Source: Methylocella tundrae | GTDB taxonomy: Bacteria > Pseudomonadota > Alphaproteobacteria > Rhizobiales > Beijerinckiaceae | Assembly (NCBI RefSeq): GCF_901905185.1 | Contig: NZ_CABFMQ020000075.1 | Location: forward strand, 1 to 64,000 | Direction: 5' to 3' | DNA length: 64,000 nt | Shown here: in pieces, positions 22,482 to 31,963 of the stretch | Layout: every line of letters starts with the position of its first letter | Numbering within the stretch: position 1 is the stretch's first letter | Translations under genes and position numbers: made by a program | Notes under the pieces: model-generated | Told to the model about the DNA's origin: nothing | Database searches by the model: none | What the model saw: only the letters and a program-made list of their open reading frames with translations

Positions 22482-22988
22482 TTATCGAGCGAGACAGATC
22501 TCCGCGAAATCATGCCAGGTCTTATCCCTCGCCGATCCGTCCATTTTCATTTTCTGCCATTCGGCGCCGCACTCATGCATCCTTTGGCGCGAGGCCACTG
22601 GCAAGGGATGCGGCCCCGCCGTCGTGCTTTGAACGGGAGCGGCGGGAGCTGCATCGGGTGCTGGCGGCTGTGGCGCGGCCGTGGGAGGCGCGACCGGGGC
22701 CGGGATGGCGCCGGCTGGCGGCGAGCCCAGATTGGCTGGGCGCGATGGAGGGAGCGGCATGATAAGGCCTGGCTTGGCCTTGGGATTTGGCTCCTGCGCC
22801 ATGGCGCCCGCCATTGATGCCGTGGCGCAGACAAGGGCGATCGCCAGCCTCGCAGGAAAGACTTGCGCCGGGCCGAACGATGGCCCCGAGCCAAGGGCCC
22901 AAGGGTTAGCGGACAAGGCTCCTCCGGCAAGCGGACGCAAAAGTCTCACACTTCGCTGACGGCGACGAAACACTACAGTACCATCCAC
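22482..22988 (-). CDS. Small secreted protein with PsiF-like C-terminal Cys motif
   Basis: I do not recognise a characterised function. Residues around 46-65 look like a signal peptide (ARLAIALVCATASMAGAMA), so the true start is probably later than 22988, but no better start codon is evident. A Pro/Ala-rich region follows. The last 32 residues contain the C-x-x-x-W...W...C pattern (MHECGAEWQKMK then TWHDFAEICLAR) seen at the end of many small secreted alphaproteobacterial proteins and similar to PsiF repeats. The two Cys may form a disulphide in the periplasm. Confidence 0.6.
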   Translation of the reverse strand: MDGTVVFRRRQRSVRLLRPLAGGALSANPWALGSGPSFGPAQVFPARLAIALVCATASMAGAMAQEPNPKAKPGLIMPLPPSRPANLGSPPAGAIPAPVAPPTAAPQPPAPDAAPAAPVQSTTAGPHPLPVASRQRMHECGAEWQKMKMDGSARDKTWHDFAEICLAR

Positions 22989-23056
22989 CTGGACCTCACG
23001 GGCCGATCAATGCGGCCCCGCCGATGCGAATGCAAGCGCTGGCGCAAGGGCTCCAT

Positions 23057-23602
23057 TTATGGCGCCGGCGTCGCGTCCTTGGGCACGGATTGCGTTTTGG
23101 TGAAAACGTCGGTCTTGCAAAGAATCTTCAGGATGCAACCTTCGATTTCCGCCTTGTCGCCGGTGATTTTGTCCGGCACGACCTTGAAGGTGATGTCATA
23201 GGTTTTGCCGTCCTCGGGATTATAGGCCTTGCCGCGCCAACGGTCATCGTCCGCCGCGAGATCTATGAGGATTTCGATCCCGACCAGTGACCGCCCCCTT
23301 TTGGCGGGATCCTCGTTATATTTGTCGATCCTGGGCTTTCCATCGAAGCCGTTCGGCTCTTTCAGCCAGATCAGCGTGCCGCAATAATCCGCGCCGCAAG
23401 GCGCGATTTTGATGATCGAGCCGTCATTTTTGGTGAACCACAAGCCCGTCGGCGGTTCGGGAGCGGCGCTCGCTGGCGAGGACATGGCGGCCGCTATGGC
23501 GAGGGCGAGCGAAGCCGTCGCTGGCAAGAAAGACCTCGATCGTCCCCGGCCGCCAGCGCCGCCGCGTCGAAAACGGTCAAGTCGAAATCCAGCCAGATAC
23601 AT
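23057..23602 (-). CDS. DUF2147 family periplasmic protein
   Basis: The 181-residue protein has an N-terminal signal peptide (hydrophobic residues about 26-46, ending SPASAA). The mature part matches DUF2147: GLWFTKNDGSIIKI, a CGADYCGTLIWL pair of cysteines, GRSLVGIEIL and YNPEDGKTYDITF, then EGCILKILCKTD. The domain is a small beta-barrel of unknown function, sometimes linked to envelope stress. Four conserved-looking cysteines suggest disulphides. It is followed on the same strand by another small secreted protein gene. Confidence 0.85.
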   Translation of the reverse strand: MYLAGFRLDRFRRGGAGGRGRSRSFLPATASLALAIAAAMSSPASAAPEPPTGLWFTKNDGSIIKIAPCGADYCGTLIWLKEPNGFDGKPRIDKYNEDPAKRGRSLVGIEILIDLAADDDRWRGKAYNPEDGKTYDITFKVVPDKITGDKAEIEGCILKILCKTDVFTKTQSVPKDATPAP

Positions 23603-23679
23603 TGCGTTTACTCCGGACCGCGCCCAGCGCGCACCCGTCCCAGCCTGAACAGACCTGAAGCGAGCCGCTGGAGGCTGGT

Positions 23680-23773
23680 TGGCGGAGACGGAGGGATTCG
23701 AACCCTCGATAGGGCTTTACAACCCTATAACGGTTTAGCAAACCGCCGCCTTCAGCCTCTCGGCCACATCTCC
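23680..23773 (-). tRNA. tRNA-Ser (anticodon GCU)
   Basis: Read on the minus strand, the sequence folds as a class II tRNA with a long variable arm. The acceptor stem is GGAGAUG/CGUCUCC with a G discriminator and encoded CCA. The anticodon stem-loop ggtttGCTaaacc has anticodon GCU, so it reads AGC/AGU serine codons. The T-arm contains GGTTCGAATCC. Confidence 0.95.
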
Positions 23774-24197
23774 AAACCAGCGGAGCGGCGCATGGCTGCG
23801 CGGTCTCCGTTGATTTGGCACATATGCCCGACCCTTAGGGCGATGGCAAGACCCTCCAGCGACCGATCTTGGCCGCCGCCTCTTGTAAAGGTTGCACTAA
23901 CGCCACAGTTAATGACTGAAACGCGGTCTTGTGCCTGAAATCTGTTTCCCCGGATAGGGCTCGCGTCTAGGGTGGCGATGCGAGCGAGAGGGGAGGCGAG
24001 AACCGATCTTCGATTCGATAGAACGCAATTGGCGGTCAGGGCGACGCGGCCTATAATGCGGTTTGATCCGAGCAAAGAACGGGACCAAAATATGCTTGGA
24101 CAGTCCGAATCTTAAGCTTCGCGAAGGCAATTGTTACTGCCGCTGTGGCGCCGGATGCCAGGCCGGTCCTGATTGGGTCTTCAATCGGAGGTTTGAC
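23774..24197. other. Intergenic region between tRNA-Ser and the porin gene
   Basis: About 420 bases on the divergent side of the tRNA. No gene is convincing; the porin frame is open upstream of the chosen start but without signal-peptide character. The region must hold the porin promoter and a long leader, but no clear promoter motif was identified. Confidence 0.45.
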
Positions 24198-25844
24198 ATG
24201 ATGCTCTTGAAGGGCCTCCTGCTAGGGTCCGTTATGGCCCTGGCGAGCGCGCCCGAGGGGCATGCGGCGGATTCGCCTGCGGCGACGGTTGAGGCTCCCA
24301 TCGACTATGTGAGGGTCTGCGACGCCTATGGGGCGGGCTTCTTCTTTGTGCCCGGCACAGACACCTGTCTCAAGATCGGCGGCCTTGCCCTTTCCGAGGT
24401 GCAGTCCTTTAACGCCGGCTACAGCGTCGCGCCAATCGGCGCCACCGGCATGATTTCGGGCAAGGGCGGGACTTCAAACCCCTGGATCTATTCCAATCCC
24501 GTGCGCAACGGCGGCGGCTCCACGGCCTGGGGTTACATCCCGACCGTCGCGCAATATTCGAACGCGCGCTCGCGTGATGACGCCGGGTGGGATGCGCTCG
24601 GCCGCGTCGAATTGGACGCCCGCACCGGCACGCCTTGGGGAACCCTGCGCGCCTTTTTCCGCATGGACGCTTTTGTCGGGACCGGCGCAGGGAACGTTGG
24701 GTCCTGGAGCACAGCCTCCAGCTTCGCCGCGAACCCCTATAACGCAGGCGCCGGAAACAGCGTGACGCGCGCGACGACCGTCATCAACAAGGCGTTCATC
24801 CAGTTCGCGGGCCTGACCGCGGGCCGCGCGCAGTCGATGTTCGACTTTTACGCAAACGCCTATAATTTTCAAAGAATAGCCGGATCTTCGGCGACGACGC
24901 AATTGCTCGCCTATACCCATACATTCGGCGACGGCTTTTCCGGCACGATCTCGCTGGAGGATGAGAATGCGCGCGAGGCCCAGATCGGCAGCACGGTCGC
25001 AAGCACCTCTTACGCCGGAGGCTCGATCCAGAATATCCGGGTCGGCGGCGTCTCGGGGACATCCTTCGCCGGCGCTCCGTCGGGGACGGCCTGGCCCGAT
25101 ATTGTCGGCAATGTCCGCGTCGATCAGCCCTGGGGCTCGGTTCAGGTGTCCGCCGCGGGTCACGAAGCGCGCGGCAGCCTCTACGCCACCTCCGCCAGTC
25201 CTGCGAGCGCGTCCTACGCTTCTCCCGCTGCGAGCGCGAACGCCTATGGCTGGGCGGCGCAGACCGGCGTTCAGCTGAACGCCGATTATCTCTCGCCAGG
25301 CGACAAGCTGTGGCTGCAAGCGGCCTATGAAAAAGGGGCGGTCAGCTACATCTGGGGCGATAATCTTTCTTCATCCTATGGCGCCGTCTCGAGCAATCGC
25401 TTCACGGGCTCGGGCTATTCGCCATCCGACGGCGGCGCTGGCTGGAACGCCAATTTATACGACTGCATCTTCACACTCAGCGGCATCTGCGAGCAGCAAT
25501 CGGGTTTTTCCGTAACGGGGGCCTATAAGCACTATTGGCTGCCAACCCTTGCCTCGGCATTCTTTGGATCTTTCGCGGCCATCAATTATTCGAACAATGC
25601 GCTTGCGGGCTTTGGCGGGGCCGTTGGCGCCGCAAACCTCACGAACACGCGCGTTGGCGCGAACCTCGTCTGGACGCCGATCAAAGGCTTCGACGTCGGC
25701 GCTGAGTTTATGTACGTCAACGTATCCCAGTCGCGTCCGGCGGGTCTTGCGCCCGACAGCGTGCTGAACTCTGTCGGCCTGCCGGGCTTCAAGGGCAGCG
25801 AGAACGAATATGAAGGCCGCGTTCGAGTCCAGCGCGCTTTCTGA
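24198..25844 (+). CDS. Rhizobiales-type outer-membrane porin (Porin_2 family)
   Basis: This 548-residue trimeric-porin homologue forms an outer-membrane diffusion channel. After a signal peptide (MMLLKGLLLGSVMALAS, ending GHAA), it has the Porin_2 signature YVRVCDAYGAGFFFVPGTDT with CLKIGG, where the two cysteines form the conserved N-terminal disulphide. The rest is rich in aromatic/Gly beta-strand patterns and ends with a terminal Phe (RVQRAF), the assembly signal. I chose the ATG at 24198 because GGAGGT lies at the right distance; the frame upstream has no signal peptide. It is convergent with the rplI operon. Confidence 0.92.
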   Translation: MMLLKGLLLGSVMALASAPEGHAADSPAATVEAPIDYVRVCDAYGAGFFFVPGTDTCLKIGGLALSEVQSFNAGYSVAPIGATGMISGKGGTSNPWIYSNPVRNGGGSTAWGYIPTVAQYSNARSRDDAGWDALGRVELDARTGTPWGTLRAFFRMDAFVGTGAGNVGSWSTASSFAANPYNAGAGNSVTRATTVINKAFIQFAGLTAGRAQSMFDFYANAYNFQRIAGSSATTQLLAYTHTFGDGFSGTISLEDENAREAQIGSTVASTSYAGGSIQNIRVGGVSGTSFAGAPSGTAWPDIVGNVRVDQPWGSVQVSAAGHEARGSLYATSASPASASYASPAASANAYGWAAQTGVQLNADYLSPGDKLWLQAAYEKGAVSYIWGDNLSSSYGAVSSNRFTGSGYSPSDGGAGWNANLYDCIFTLSGICEQQSGFSVTGAYKHYWLPTLASAFFGSFAAINYSNNALAGFGGAVGAANLTNTRVGANLVWTPIKGFDVGAEFMYVNVSQSRPAGLAPDSVLNSVGLPGFKGSENEYEGRVRVQRAF

Positions 25845-25881
25845 TCGTATCTTTGCAAAATCAAACAAACGAAGGGGGCGC

Positions 25882-25980
25882 CAGCGACAGCGCCGCTCGT
25901 TTGATTGGCCTCAGCTTCCGCAACCCGCGCCGCCGGGCGCCAGCGCTATCCGCGCGGGCCGCCCTGCGCCGCTGTCGCTG
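25882..25980. repeat. 11-bp inverted repeat between porin and rplI
   Basis: The arms cagcgacagcg (25882-25892) and cgctgtcgctg (25970-25980) are perfectly complementary in the region between two convergent genes. It may contribute to porin mRNA 3'-end structure; there is no T-run after it on the plus strand. Confidence 0.3.
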
Positions 25981-25985
25981 AACAG

Positions 25986-26015
25986 AAAAAGCCTCCCGCG
26001 TTTGCATGGGAGGCT
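25986..26015 (-). terminator. Terminator of the rpsF-rpsR-DUF2232-rplI operon
   Basis: Read on the minus strand, the 8-bp stem agcctccc/gggaggct with a 10-base loop is followed by five T residues. Confidence 0.75.
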
Positions 26016-26073
26016 TTGAGTTCAGAGGAATTATTATTGAGCTCAGGCCGCGGCCCACAGACCGCCGCGAAGC

Positions 26074-26643
26074 TTATCTGTCGCCAAGGCTGCCGCCCGC
26101 GTCGGCAAGAGCTGCTCCGACCTCAAGGCCAAGATCATCCATCGTGGTTTCTTCGATGACATTGATTTCTTCGCCGACAGCCTGGCGTTCGGCTTCGGCG
26201 ACCGAGCGGGCGACATTGACCGTGACCGTCGCGATAACCTCGGGATGGAGATGAACCGGGACTTGGTGCAATCCGATGGTCTTGATCGGCGCGCCGAGCA
26301 CCACCTGGTTGCGGTTGGCGGTAAAGCCGCCGGCCGTGATCGCGTCCGCTATGTCGCGCGGAGACACCGAGCCGTAGAGATGCCCGGTCTCGCCAGCCTG
26401 GCGAATGACGACGAAACTCTGGCCGTTGAGACTTTCCGCGACGCGCGACGCTTCAGTTTTGAGTTCAAGGTTGCGGGTCTCCAGCTGAATCCTCTGGTCC
26501 TCGAACTTGGCCTTATTGCCGGGAGTCGCGCGCAGAGCCTTTCCGCCGGGCAGGAGGAAATTGCGCGCATAGCCGTCCTTGACGCGAACCGTATCGCCCA
26601 TCTGTCCGAGCTTGGCGACGCGCTCCAGCAAGATCACTTCCAT
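26074..26643 (-). CDS. rplI: 50S ribosomal protein L9
   Basis: L9 (189 residues here) has the N-terminal family signature [31 protein letters not shown], split here as two adjacent motifs, a long central helix and a C-terminal RNA-binding domain containing [12 protein letters not shown]. The ATG at 26643 gives the conserved start MEVILL. It is about 40 residues longer than E. coli L9 because of an acidic C-terminal tail, common in alphaproteobacteria. It is the last gene of the S6 operon, 22 bases after the DUF2232 gene. Confidence 0.96.
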   Translation of the reverse strand: MEVILLERVAKLGQMGDTVRVKDGYARNFLLPGGKALRATPGNKAKFEDQRIQLETRNLELKTEASRVAESLNGQSFVVIRQAGETGHLYGSVSPRDIADAITAGGFTANRNQVVLGAPIKTIGLHQVPVHLHPEVIATVTVNVARSVAEAERQAVGEEINVIEETTMDDLGLEVGAALADAGGSLGDR

Positions 26644-26665
26644 TGGTTTAATCCTTCGAGTTGTT

Positions 26666-27727
26666 TCAAGATTTTGGAGAAATCGAATTCTTTTTGCGAT
26701 CACGCAGAGAGAATATGGATTCGACGAGCCCGAGCGCGGCGAAAGCGATAAGCAGCCACGGCGGCGCCAGTATAATGAGGGCTATGTAGACAAGCCCGAG
26801 AATGAAGACCCGGTACTTCGACCCACGCGAGACGTCGTGGATGACCGCAAGGCCCTGCAGAGCGAACGCCATGCCGAGCGCCGCCGCGACGATGGCGCTG
26901 ATGGTTCCGGCAAGGCCCCCGACGAAAGCGACGCCCACCGCCGCGAGGAAGACAGGGGCATAGATGCGCGAAAGCCGCAATTCGTGGGGAATGTCGGGCC
27001 AGGGGCGCGACAATCGTCCGGAAACCTGCGCGACGCGTGCGGCGAGCCAGAGATTGAGCAGCAGCATCAGCAGGGTTGAAGCCGCGACCGCCGGCGGCGC
27101 GGCCAGCACGATCAGCCGCGCCAGTTTGAGAAGATCAACGCCAGATGGAAGCGGCGCTTCCGCGGCGAGGATCTTGAGCATGGGCGTCAACGCGCCGGCG
27201 GCGTGGTTCAGCGCCGCCTCGAAGCCGCCCTGACGCGCGCTGACGACGACAGTGGCGATGACTGCGATCGTCGCAGATACAGCGACGCCATAGGCGAGCA
27301 GCCGCTCGAGCGTTGATCGGTCCTGCGCGCCGGATCGTCCGGCTGCGGGCGCGCCGCTCCAGGTGGGGCCATCCTTCGGCCGGCTGGTCGCGGCAAGATA
27401 GCTTAGCCACAAAGCCGGCGCTGCCAGGCTTAGCGCAAAAGTCAATCCCGCGATTCCCGCCGCGGCAAGCGCTGCGCCTTCTGCTTCGCCCGCCTGCTGG
27501 ACGAATGCGACCGCGAACACGGCAAGCGTGGCGACAAACGTCGCCGTTACGCCGGCGGCGCGGCCGAAACCGATCATAGCGATCATGATCGGGAGCGGCG
27601 AAAGATAGGCGAGCGCGATAGCGACGATGGTCGCCTGGCTGACCAGGCTGAACAGCAGGGCGGAAGCAAGACCTGCTCCGACTGCGACCGCGCTCGAAGC
27701 GCCAAACTGAGAAAAGCGACTCTTCAT
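26666..27727 (-). CDS. DUF2232 integral membrane protein
   Basis: The 353-residue inner-membrane protein has roughly eight hydrophobic segments. It matches the DUF2232 (YybS-like) family and sits in its typical alphaproteobacterial place between rpsR and rplI. Function is unknown; a YybS-like substrate-channel (S-component-like) architecture has been proposed for relatives. No cytoplasmic domain or enzyme motif is visible. The 271 bases between rpsR and this gene hold nothing recognisable, so it may have its own promoter. Confidence 0.85.
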   Translation of the reverse strand: MKSRFSQFGASSAVAVGAGLASALLFSLVSQATIVAIALAYLSPLPIMIAMIGFGRAAGVTATFVATLAVFAVAFVQQAGEAEGAALAAAGIAGLTFALSLAAPALWLSYLAATSRPKDGPTWSGAPAAGRSGAQDRSTLERLLAYGVAVSATIAVIATVVVSARQGGFEAALNHAAGALTPMLKILAAEAPLPSGVDLLKLARLIVLAAPPAVAASTLLMLLLNLWLAARVAQVSGRLSRPWPDIPHELRLSRIYAPVFLAAVGVAFVGGLAGTISAIVAAALGMAFALQGLAVIHDVSRGSKYRVFILGLVYIALIILAPPWLLIAFAALGLVESIFSLRDRKKNSISPKS

Positions 27728-27998
27728 AATCCTGCTGTCCCGCTCATCGGCGGTTAGAGGCGGGTCGGAAACTTAACGCCTCCACCCGTCCCAACACATT
27801 GGCCGAACCGGACAAATGGCCGATCCGGGAAAACTGAAGTCCGCCTGAAGCCATGTCGCTCAATGAGCTTAAGGGCCGCCGAAGGCGAAAGCGCAGCGCC
27901 TTGGGCGACCGCGCTCTTCATCATTTTGCTTTCGAGCATGCGTTATCGAAAAAGCTTGCGTCTTTTCGATGATCATGCGGCAGAGGCGCGCCTGTCGA

Positions 27999-28241
27999 TC
28001 AGCGGATCACGTAGGGCAACAGTCCAAGGAAGCGGGCGCGCTTGATCGCTTGCGCGAGCTCGCGCTGCTTCTTGGCGGAGACAGCGGTGATGCGCGAGGG
28101 CACGATCTTGCCGCGCTCCGAAATGTAACGCGAAAGCAGGCGCGTATCCTTGTAGTCGATCTTCGGCGCGTTGGGGCCCGAAAATGGGCAGGTCTTGCGG
28201 CGGCGAAAGAACGGACGGCGGGGAGCTGCTGCGGTCGTCAT
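27999..28241 (-). CDS. rpsR: 30S ribosomal protein S18
   Basis: At 80 residues it has the usual S18 length. The family signature runs [20 protein letters not shown] and then [20 protein letters not shown] followed by [11 protein letters not shown]. It binds with S6 to the platform of the 30S subunit. Its ATG shares one base with the rpsF TGA (TGATG), so the two are translationally coupled. Confidence 0.97.
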   Translation of the reverse strand: MTTAAAPRRPFFRRRKTCPFSGPNAPKIDYKDTRLLSRYISERGKIVPSRITAVSAKKQRELAQAIKRARFLGLLPYVIR

Positions 28242-28690
28242 CAGAAAGTGCCCTCCTCAACGGCGCCGACATCGTCGCGCTGGCGTCTTGGACCCCGGTC
28301 AGGACGCGGGGCGCGACTGCGGTCTCCTCTGTCGGGCCGGTCGCCGCGATCGCCGCGGTCGTCGTCATCGCGCTTGCGCATCATCGCCGACTGGCCCTGT
28401 TCGAGCGCTTCGACGCGGATGGTCAGGAAGCGGATGACGTCTTCGTTGATGCCGCTTTGGCGCTCCATCTCGGTGATGGCGGCTGGCGGGGCGTCAATGT
28501 TCAGAAGCGTGAAATGGGCCTTACGATTCTTTTTGACGCGATAGGCGAGGGACTTTACGCCCCAGTATTCGACCTTCTCGATCTTGCCGCCGAGGCCTTC
28601 GATGATCGCTCTGAATTGCTCGGTCAAGGCTTCCACCTGCTGGGCGGAAATATCCTGACGAGCAAGATAAATATGCTCGTAGAGAGCCAT
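28241..28690 (-). CDS. rpsF: 30S ribosomal protein S6
   Basis: S6 (149 residues from the ATG at 28690) begins [15 protein letters not shown] and contains the S18-contact segment [20 protein letters not shown]. An Arg/Asp-rich tail ([18 protein letters not shown]) is typical of alphaproteobacterial S6. A second ATG two codons upstream is possible, but the AAAGG site fits 28690. It is the first gene of the S6-S18-DUF2232-L9 operon. Confidence 0.96.
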   Translation of the reverse strand: MALYEHIYLARQDISAQQVEALTEQFRAIIEGLGGKIEKVEYWGVKSLAYRVKKNRKAHFTLLNIDAPPAAITEMERQSGINEDVIRFLTIRVEALEQGQSAMMRKRDDDDRGDRGDRPDRGDRSRAPRPDRGPRRQRDDVGAVEEGTF

Positions 28691-28944
28691 TTTCATTGCC
28701 TTTCTTTACGTGGTCGCGGCGCTCCGGCGCAGAGCCCTTCGAGCCCTGGAAAGGCTCGACAAGACAAACGAAGGCGGAGACACTGGAAATCGGATCTTTT
28801 GAAGATCCTGCCCGCAAAACGAGCTTTCCGTTCAGCCCCCAGCCGAAGCCGCGAAGGGCGCTTTATAGCGTGATTTCGCCAGTAGGCAAGGCGCGTTCGC
28901 CGCCGCGTGCGGATTTTGTGGCGGCGCGGGGCGTTCCGCGCGTT

Positions 28945-29361
28945 TCAGATGCAGGGTCCAGTTTCGCCGCTGGCCCTGATCCGCCAGGATTTCAGCCCCG
29001 CTTTGGCGACGACGATCCGGCCGCTCCTGGCCATCGCCACAAGATGTTGGAAGACGAGCGGATGGCGCCAGGCCAAGGGCTTGGCCGGATCGCAAACGGC
29101 GCGATACTCGTCCGAATCGGGATCCTCCATCAAAATGACGCCGACCCGGTCGGGGCGCAATGGCGCTCCAAGGCCGCGATCGCCCTTCCAGAGACATTCA
29201 TAGTCACGGCAAACATCGGGCCGGGATTCGTAGATGCCGCAGCCGCCCGATTTCAGACAGTTTTCGCACAACAGGCCCGCCGGCTTCTCGAATTCGACGA
29301 TTTCGAGAACCTTGCAGCAGAAGCTGCACGCGCCGCAGGCCTTGCCCGGAATTGGCAGCAT
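28945..29361 (-). CDS. YkgJ-type cysteine-cluster (CxxCxxCC) protein
   Basis: The 138-residue cytosolic protein has the zinc/iron-chelating cluster pattern CGACSFCC near the N-terminus, then LCENC, GGCGIYESRPDVCRDYEC, a full set of Cys for metal binding (YkgJ/PF03692 family). Family members include Fe-S or Zn proteins of uncertain function. I chose the ATG at 29361 (MLPIPGKACGAC) with GAAGAAG upstream; the frame is open to 29511, but that part overlaps a GC-rich tandem repeat and has no homology. Confidence 0.8.
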   Translation of the reverse strand: MLPIPGKACGACSFCCKVLEIVEFEKPAGLLCENCLKSGGCGIYESRPDVCRDYECLWKGDRGLGAPLRPDRVGVILMEDPDSDEYRAVCDPAKPLAWRHPLVFQHLVAMARSGRIVVAKAGLKSWRIRASGETGPCI

Positions 29362-29416
29362 GGGCTTCTTCAATCCTTCGCATTGGCCGAATCGCTTTGT
29401 GAAAGCTTCACCCGCG

Positions 29417-29479
29417 CGCGGCGGGACGCAAGAGAATTCCACGCGGCGCGACCCAAGAGCACGCGGCGCGACGCAAGAG
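29417..29479. repeat. Three short direct repeats upstream of the YkgJ-type gene
   Basis: The 18-base unit cgcggcgcgacgcaagag occurs at 29417-29434 (one mismatch), 29442-29459 (one mismatch) and 29462-29479, with irregular 7- and 2-base spacers. It lies between the divergent YkgJ-type gene and fabD. It could be a binding-site array or a slippage product. Confidence 0.55.
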
Positions 29480-29608
29480 AATGCGATGGTTTGGGCGGCG
29501 CTTGGCTGCATCGCCTGGAAAATGATTTGGCCCGGGCGTCTTGACAGGCGTTGACGGCAATGCGACTCGCTGCCGCTTCCGAAACGGGCAACAGGTCAGG
29601 TTGGCGCA

Positions 29609-30571
29609 TTGGGCGGGACGTCGAAAGCTTTCATTTTTCCGGGCCAGGGATCGCAGTCTGTCGGCATGGCCAAGGCTTTGGCGGATGAGTTTTCGCAGGC
29701 GCGGGCTGTTCTGGACGACGTCGACGAGGCTTTGGGGCAGCGCCTGTCGAAGCTGATGTTCGAAGGCCCGCAGGACGAACTCACTTTGACAGCGAATGCG
29801 CAGCCGGCCCTGATGGCGGCGAGCCTCGCCGCTATCCGCGTGCTTGAGGCGGAAGCCGGGCTTGATCTCTCGCGCGACGCGGCCTTTGTCGCCGGCCATT
29901 CCCTTGGCGAATATTCGGCGCTGGCGGCGGCGGGATCTTTCAGCGTCGCCGAGGCCGCGAGATTGCTGCGTCTGCGCGGCATGGCCATGCAGGACGCCGC
30001 GCCCGTTGGAGCAGGGGCGATGGCCGCCCTGCTTGGCGTCGAGGTCGAGGCGGCGGCCGAGATTGCGAGACAGGCGGCTGAAGAAGCAGGCCCCGGCGCG
30101 GTCTGCGACGTCGCCAATGACAATGGCGGCGGTCAGGTGGTGGTGTCTGGTTCAGTCGCCGCCGTCAACCGCGCCATCGAAATCGCCAAGACGAAAGGAG
30201 CGCGGCGTTCGCTGCTGCTGCCCGTGTCGGCGCCTTTCCATTGCAGCTTGATGCGGCCGGCGGCCGAGGCTATGGCGGCGGCCCTGGCGAAGGTCGAGAT
30301 CCGGCCCCCCTGCGCGCCCCTCGTCGCCAATGTGCTGGCGGCGCCGGTGAGCGATCCGGCCGAAATCCGCCGTCTTCTTGTAGCGCAGGTGACGGGCGCC
30401 GTCCGCTGGCGCGAAAGCCTGATTTTCATGGCGGGCAAGGGGGTCTCCCTGTTCGTCGAATGCGGCGCCGGCAAGGTCTTGTCAGGCCTCGTCAAGCGCG
30501 TTTGCGCCGACGCGACCGGCATTTCCGTAGGGACGCCCGCCGATATAGCCGGCTATAAGGCGCAAGCCTGA
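29609..30571 (+). CDS. fabD: FabD, malonyl-CoA:ACP transacylase
   Basis: FabD loads malonyl groups onto ACP for fatty-acid synthesis. The 320-residue protein has FIFPGQGSQSVGM near the N-terminus, the catalytic Ser98 in VAGHSLGEYSAL, and the catalytic His in SAPFHCSLM. The first possible start in the homologous region is TTG at 29609; no strong ribosome-binding site is seen, and the start is the least certain part. fabG begins 26 bases downstream. Confidence 0.95.
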   Translation: MGGTSKAFIFPGQGSQSVGMAKALADEFSQARAVLDDVDEALGQRLSKLMFEGPQDELTLTANAQPALMAASLAAIRVLEAEAGLDLSRDAAFVAGHSLGEYSALAAAGSFSVAEAARLLRLRGMAMQDAAPVGAGAMAALLGVEVEAAAEIARQAAEEAGPGAVCDVANDNGGGQVVVSGSVAAVNRAIEIAKTKGARRSLLLPVSAPFHCSLMRPAAEAMAAALAKVEIRPPCAPLVANVLAAPVSDPAEIRRLLVAQVTGAVRWRESLIFMAGKGVSLFVECGAGKVLSGLVKRVCADATGISVGTPADIAGYKAQA

Positions 30572-30596
30572 CCGGCGCTTTTGGAGTTTTCCTCAA

Positions 30597-31334
30597 ATGT
30601 TCGATCTCACTGGCAGGACCGCCCTCGTCACCGGCGCCAGCGGCGGCATCGGCCAGGCAATCGCCCGCGCCCTGCACGCTCAGGGCGCGACGGTCGCCAT
30701 ATCCGGCACGCGGCGCGATCCGCTCGACGCGCTTGCGACCGAGCTCGCCACACGGGTCGAGGTGCTGCCCTGCGACCTCTCCGACACAAAGGCCGTCGAG
30801 GCGCTCGTTCCGGCCGCGGAAGCCGCGATGGGCAGCCTCGACATTCTGGTCAGCAACGCTGGCGTGACGAAAGACAATCTCTTCATGCGAATGAAGGATG
30901 AGGAATGGGACAAGGTCATCGCGGTCAATCTCACGGCGACCTTCCGTCTGGCGCGGGCGTGCGTTAAATCGATGATGCGCAAACGCTACGGGCGCATCAT
31001 CGGGATCTCGTCCGTCGTCGGCGTCGTCGGCAATCCGGGGCAGGGCAATTATGCCGCCTCGAAGGCGGGGATGATCGGCATGTTCAAAAGTCTCGCCGCC
31101 GAGGTGGCGAGCCGGAACGTCACGGTCAATTGCGTGGCCCCGGGGTTCATCGAAAGCCCGATGACGGACGTCCTCAATGAGAAGCAGCGGGCCGCCGTGC
31201 TTCAGACTGTGCCGATGGGCAGGCTCGGGACCGGCGCCGAAATCGCCGCCTCGGTCGTTTATCTGGCGAGTTCGGAAGCATCCTACGTGACTGGCCAAAC
31301 TCTGCATGTTAACGGAGGAATGGCAATGATTTGA
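30597..31334 (+). CDS. fabG: FabG, 3-oxoacyl-ACP reductase
   Basis: This SDR-family NADPH-dependent reductase performs the first reduction in fatty-acid elongation. At 245 residues it is typical. The nucleotide-binding TGASGGIGQ (about 12-20), NAG (87-89) and the catalytic Ser139, Tyr152 and Lys156 (NYAASKAG) are all present, and the end VNGGMAMI is conserved. It has a GGAG site upstream of the ATG. Confidence 0.97.
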   Translation: MFDLTGRTALVTGASGGIGQAIARALHAQGATVAISGTRRDPLDALATELATRVEVLPCDLSDTKAVEALVPAAEAAMGSLDILVSNAGVTKDNLFMRMKDEEWDKVIAVNLTATFRLARACVKSMMRKRYGRIIGISSVVGVVGNPGQGNYAASKAGMIGMFKSLAAEVASRNVTVNCVAPGFIESPMTDVLNEKQRAAVLQTVPMGRLGTGAEIAASVVYLASSEASYVTGQTLHVNGGMAMI

Positions 31335-31604
31335 GTATATTAGGGCGAGTTTTCGGCGCCTCGCGCAGCCTCTCGCCAATGGGATTGAAGTGTGTTACCA
31401 AGCCAGCGTTGAGCAGTCAGGGAAGCGATCTTTGCGGGATTGAGGCGCCAGTTTCTGGACCTCGATCCGGCGCCGTGCATGAAACTCGATCGATCGGCGA
31501 CGCCGGCGCGAGTTACGGGCAGCGAGCATGGCAAGGACGCCGAGTGCCGCGCATCGACGTCGGCCTATGTCGGCAAATTTGTTAGGACGAGGGATTAAAC
31601 GACC

Positions 31605-31844
31605 ATGAGCGATGTCGCCGAGCGGGTGAAGAAGATAGTCATAGAGCATCTCGGGGTAGATGCCGATAAAGTTGTCGACAACGCCAACTTCATCGAGGAT
31701 CTCGGCGCGGACTCGCTCGACACCGTCGAGCTGGTCATGGCGTTCGAAGAGGAATTTAGCGTTGAGATTCCCGACGACGCAGCCGAAACGATCGTGACCG
31801 TTGGCGATGCGGTCAACTTTCTCCAAAAGGCGACCGCCGCTTGA
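31605..31844 (+). CDS. acpP: Acyl carrier protein
   Basis: The 79-residue acidic protein has the phosphopantetheine attachment site Ser37 in [17 protein letters not shown]. It carries acyl intermediates for fatty-acid synthesis. The 270-base gap after fabG is longer than elsewhere in the cluster and contains no gene, so acpP may have its own promoter, as is common for this very abundant protein. A candidate modifying enzyme, a Sfp-type transferase, is encoded at 48560-49249. Confidence 0.97.
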   Translation: MSDVAERVKKIVIEHLGVDADKVVDNANFIEDLGADSLDTVELVMAFEEEFSVEIPDDAAETIVTVGDAVNFLQKATAA

Positions 31845-31963
31845 TGTTTCAAGCGTAGTCGGGCGGCTGCGAACTCAATCTCGAGAGCGAATCCTTTCGG
31901 CAGGAGCTAAAGCGGCCGCCGGAATTGGCTGGGCGCAGGGTGACATATTGGCCGGGTCCAAAC

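Noticed and set aside
28696-29544. 282-residue plus-strand frame upstream of fabD
   Set aside because: It overlaps the rpsF leader and the YkgJ-type cysteine protein, which has the convincing motif on the minus strand.
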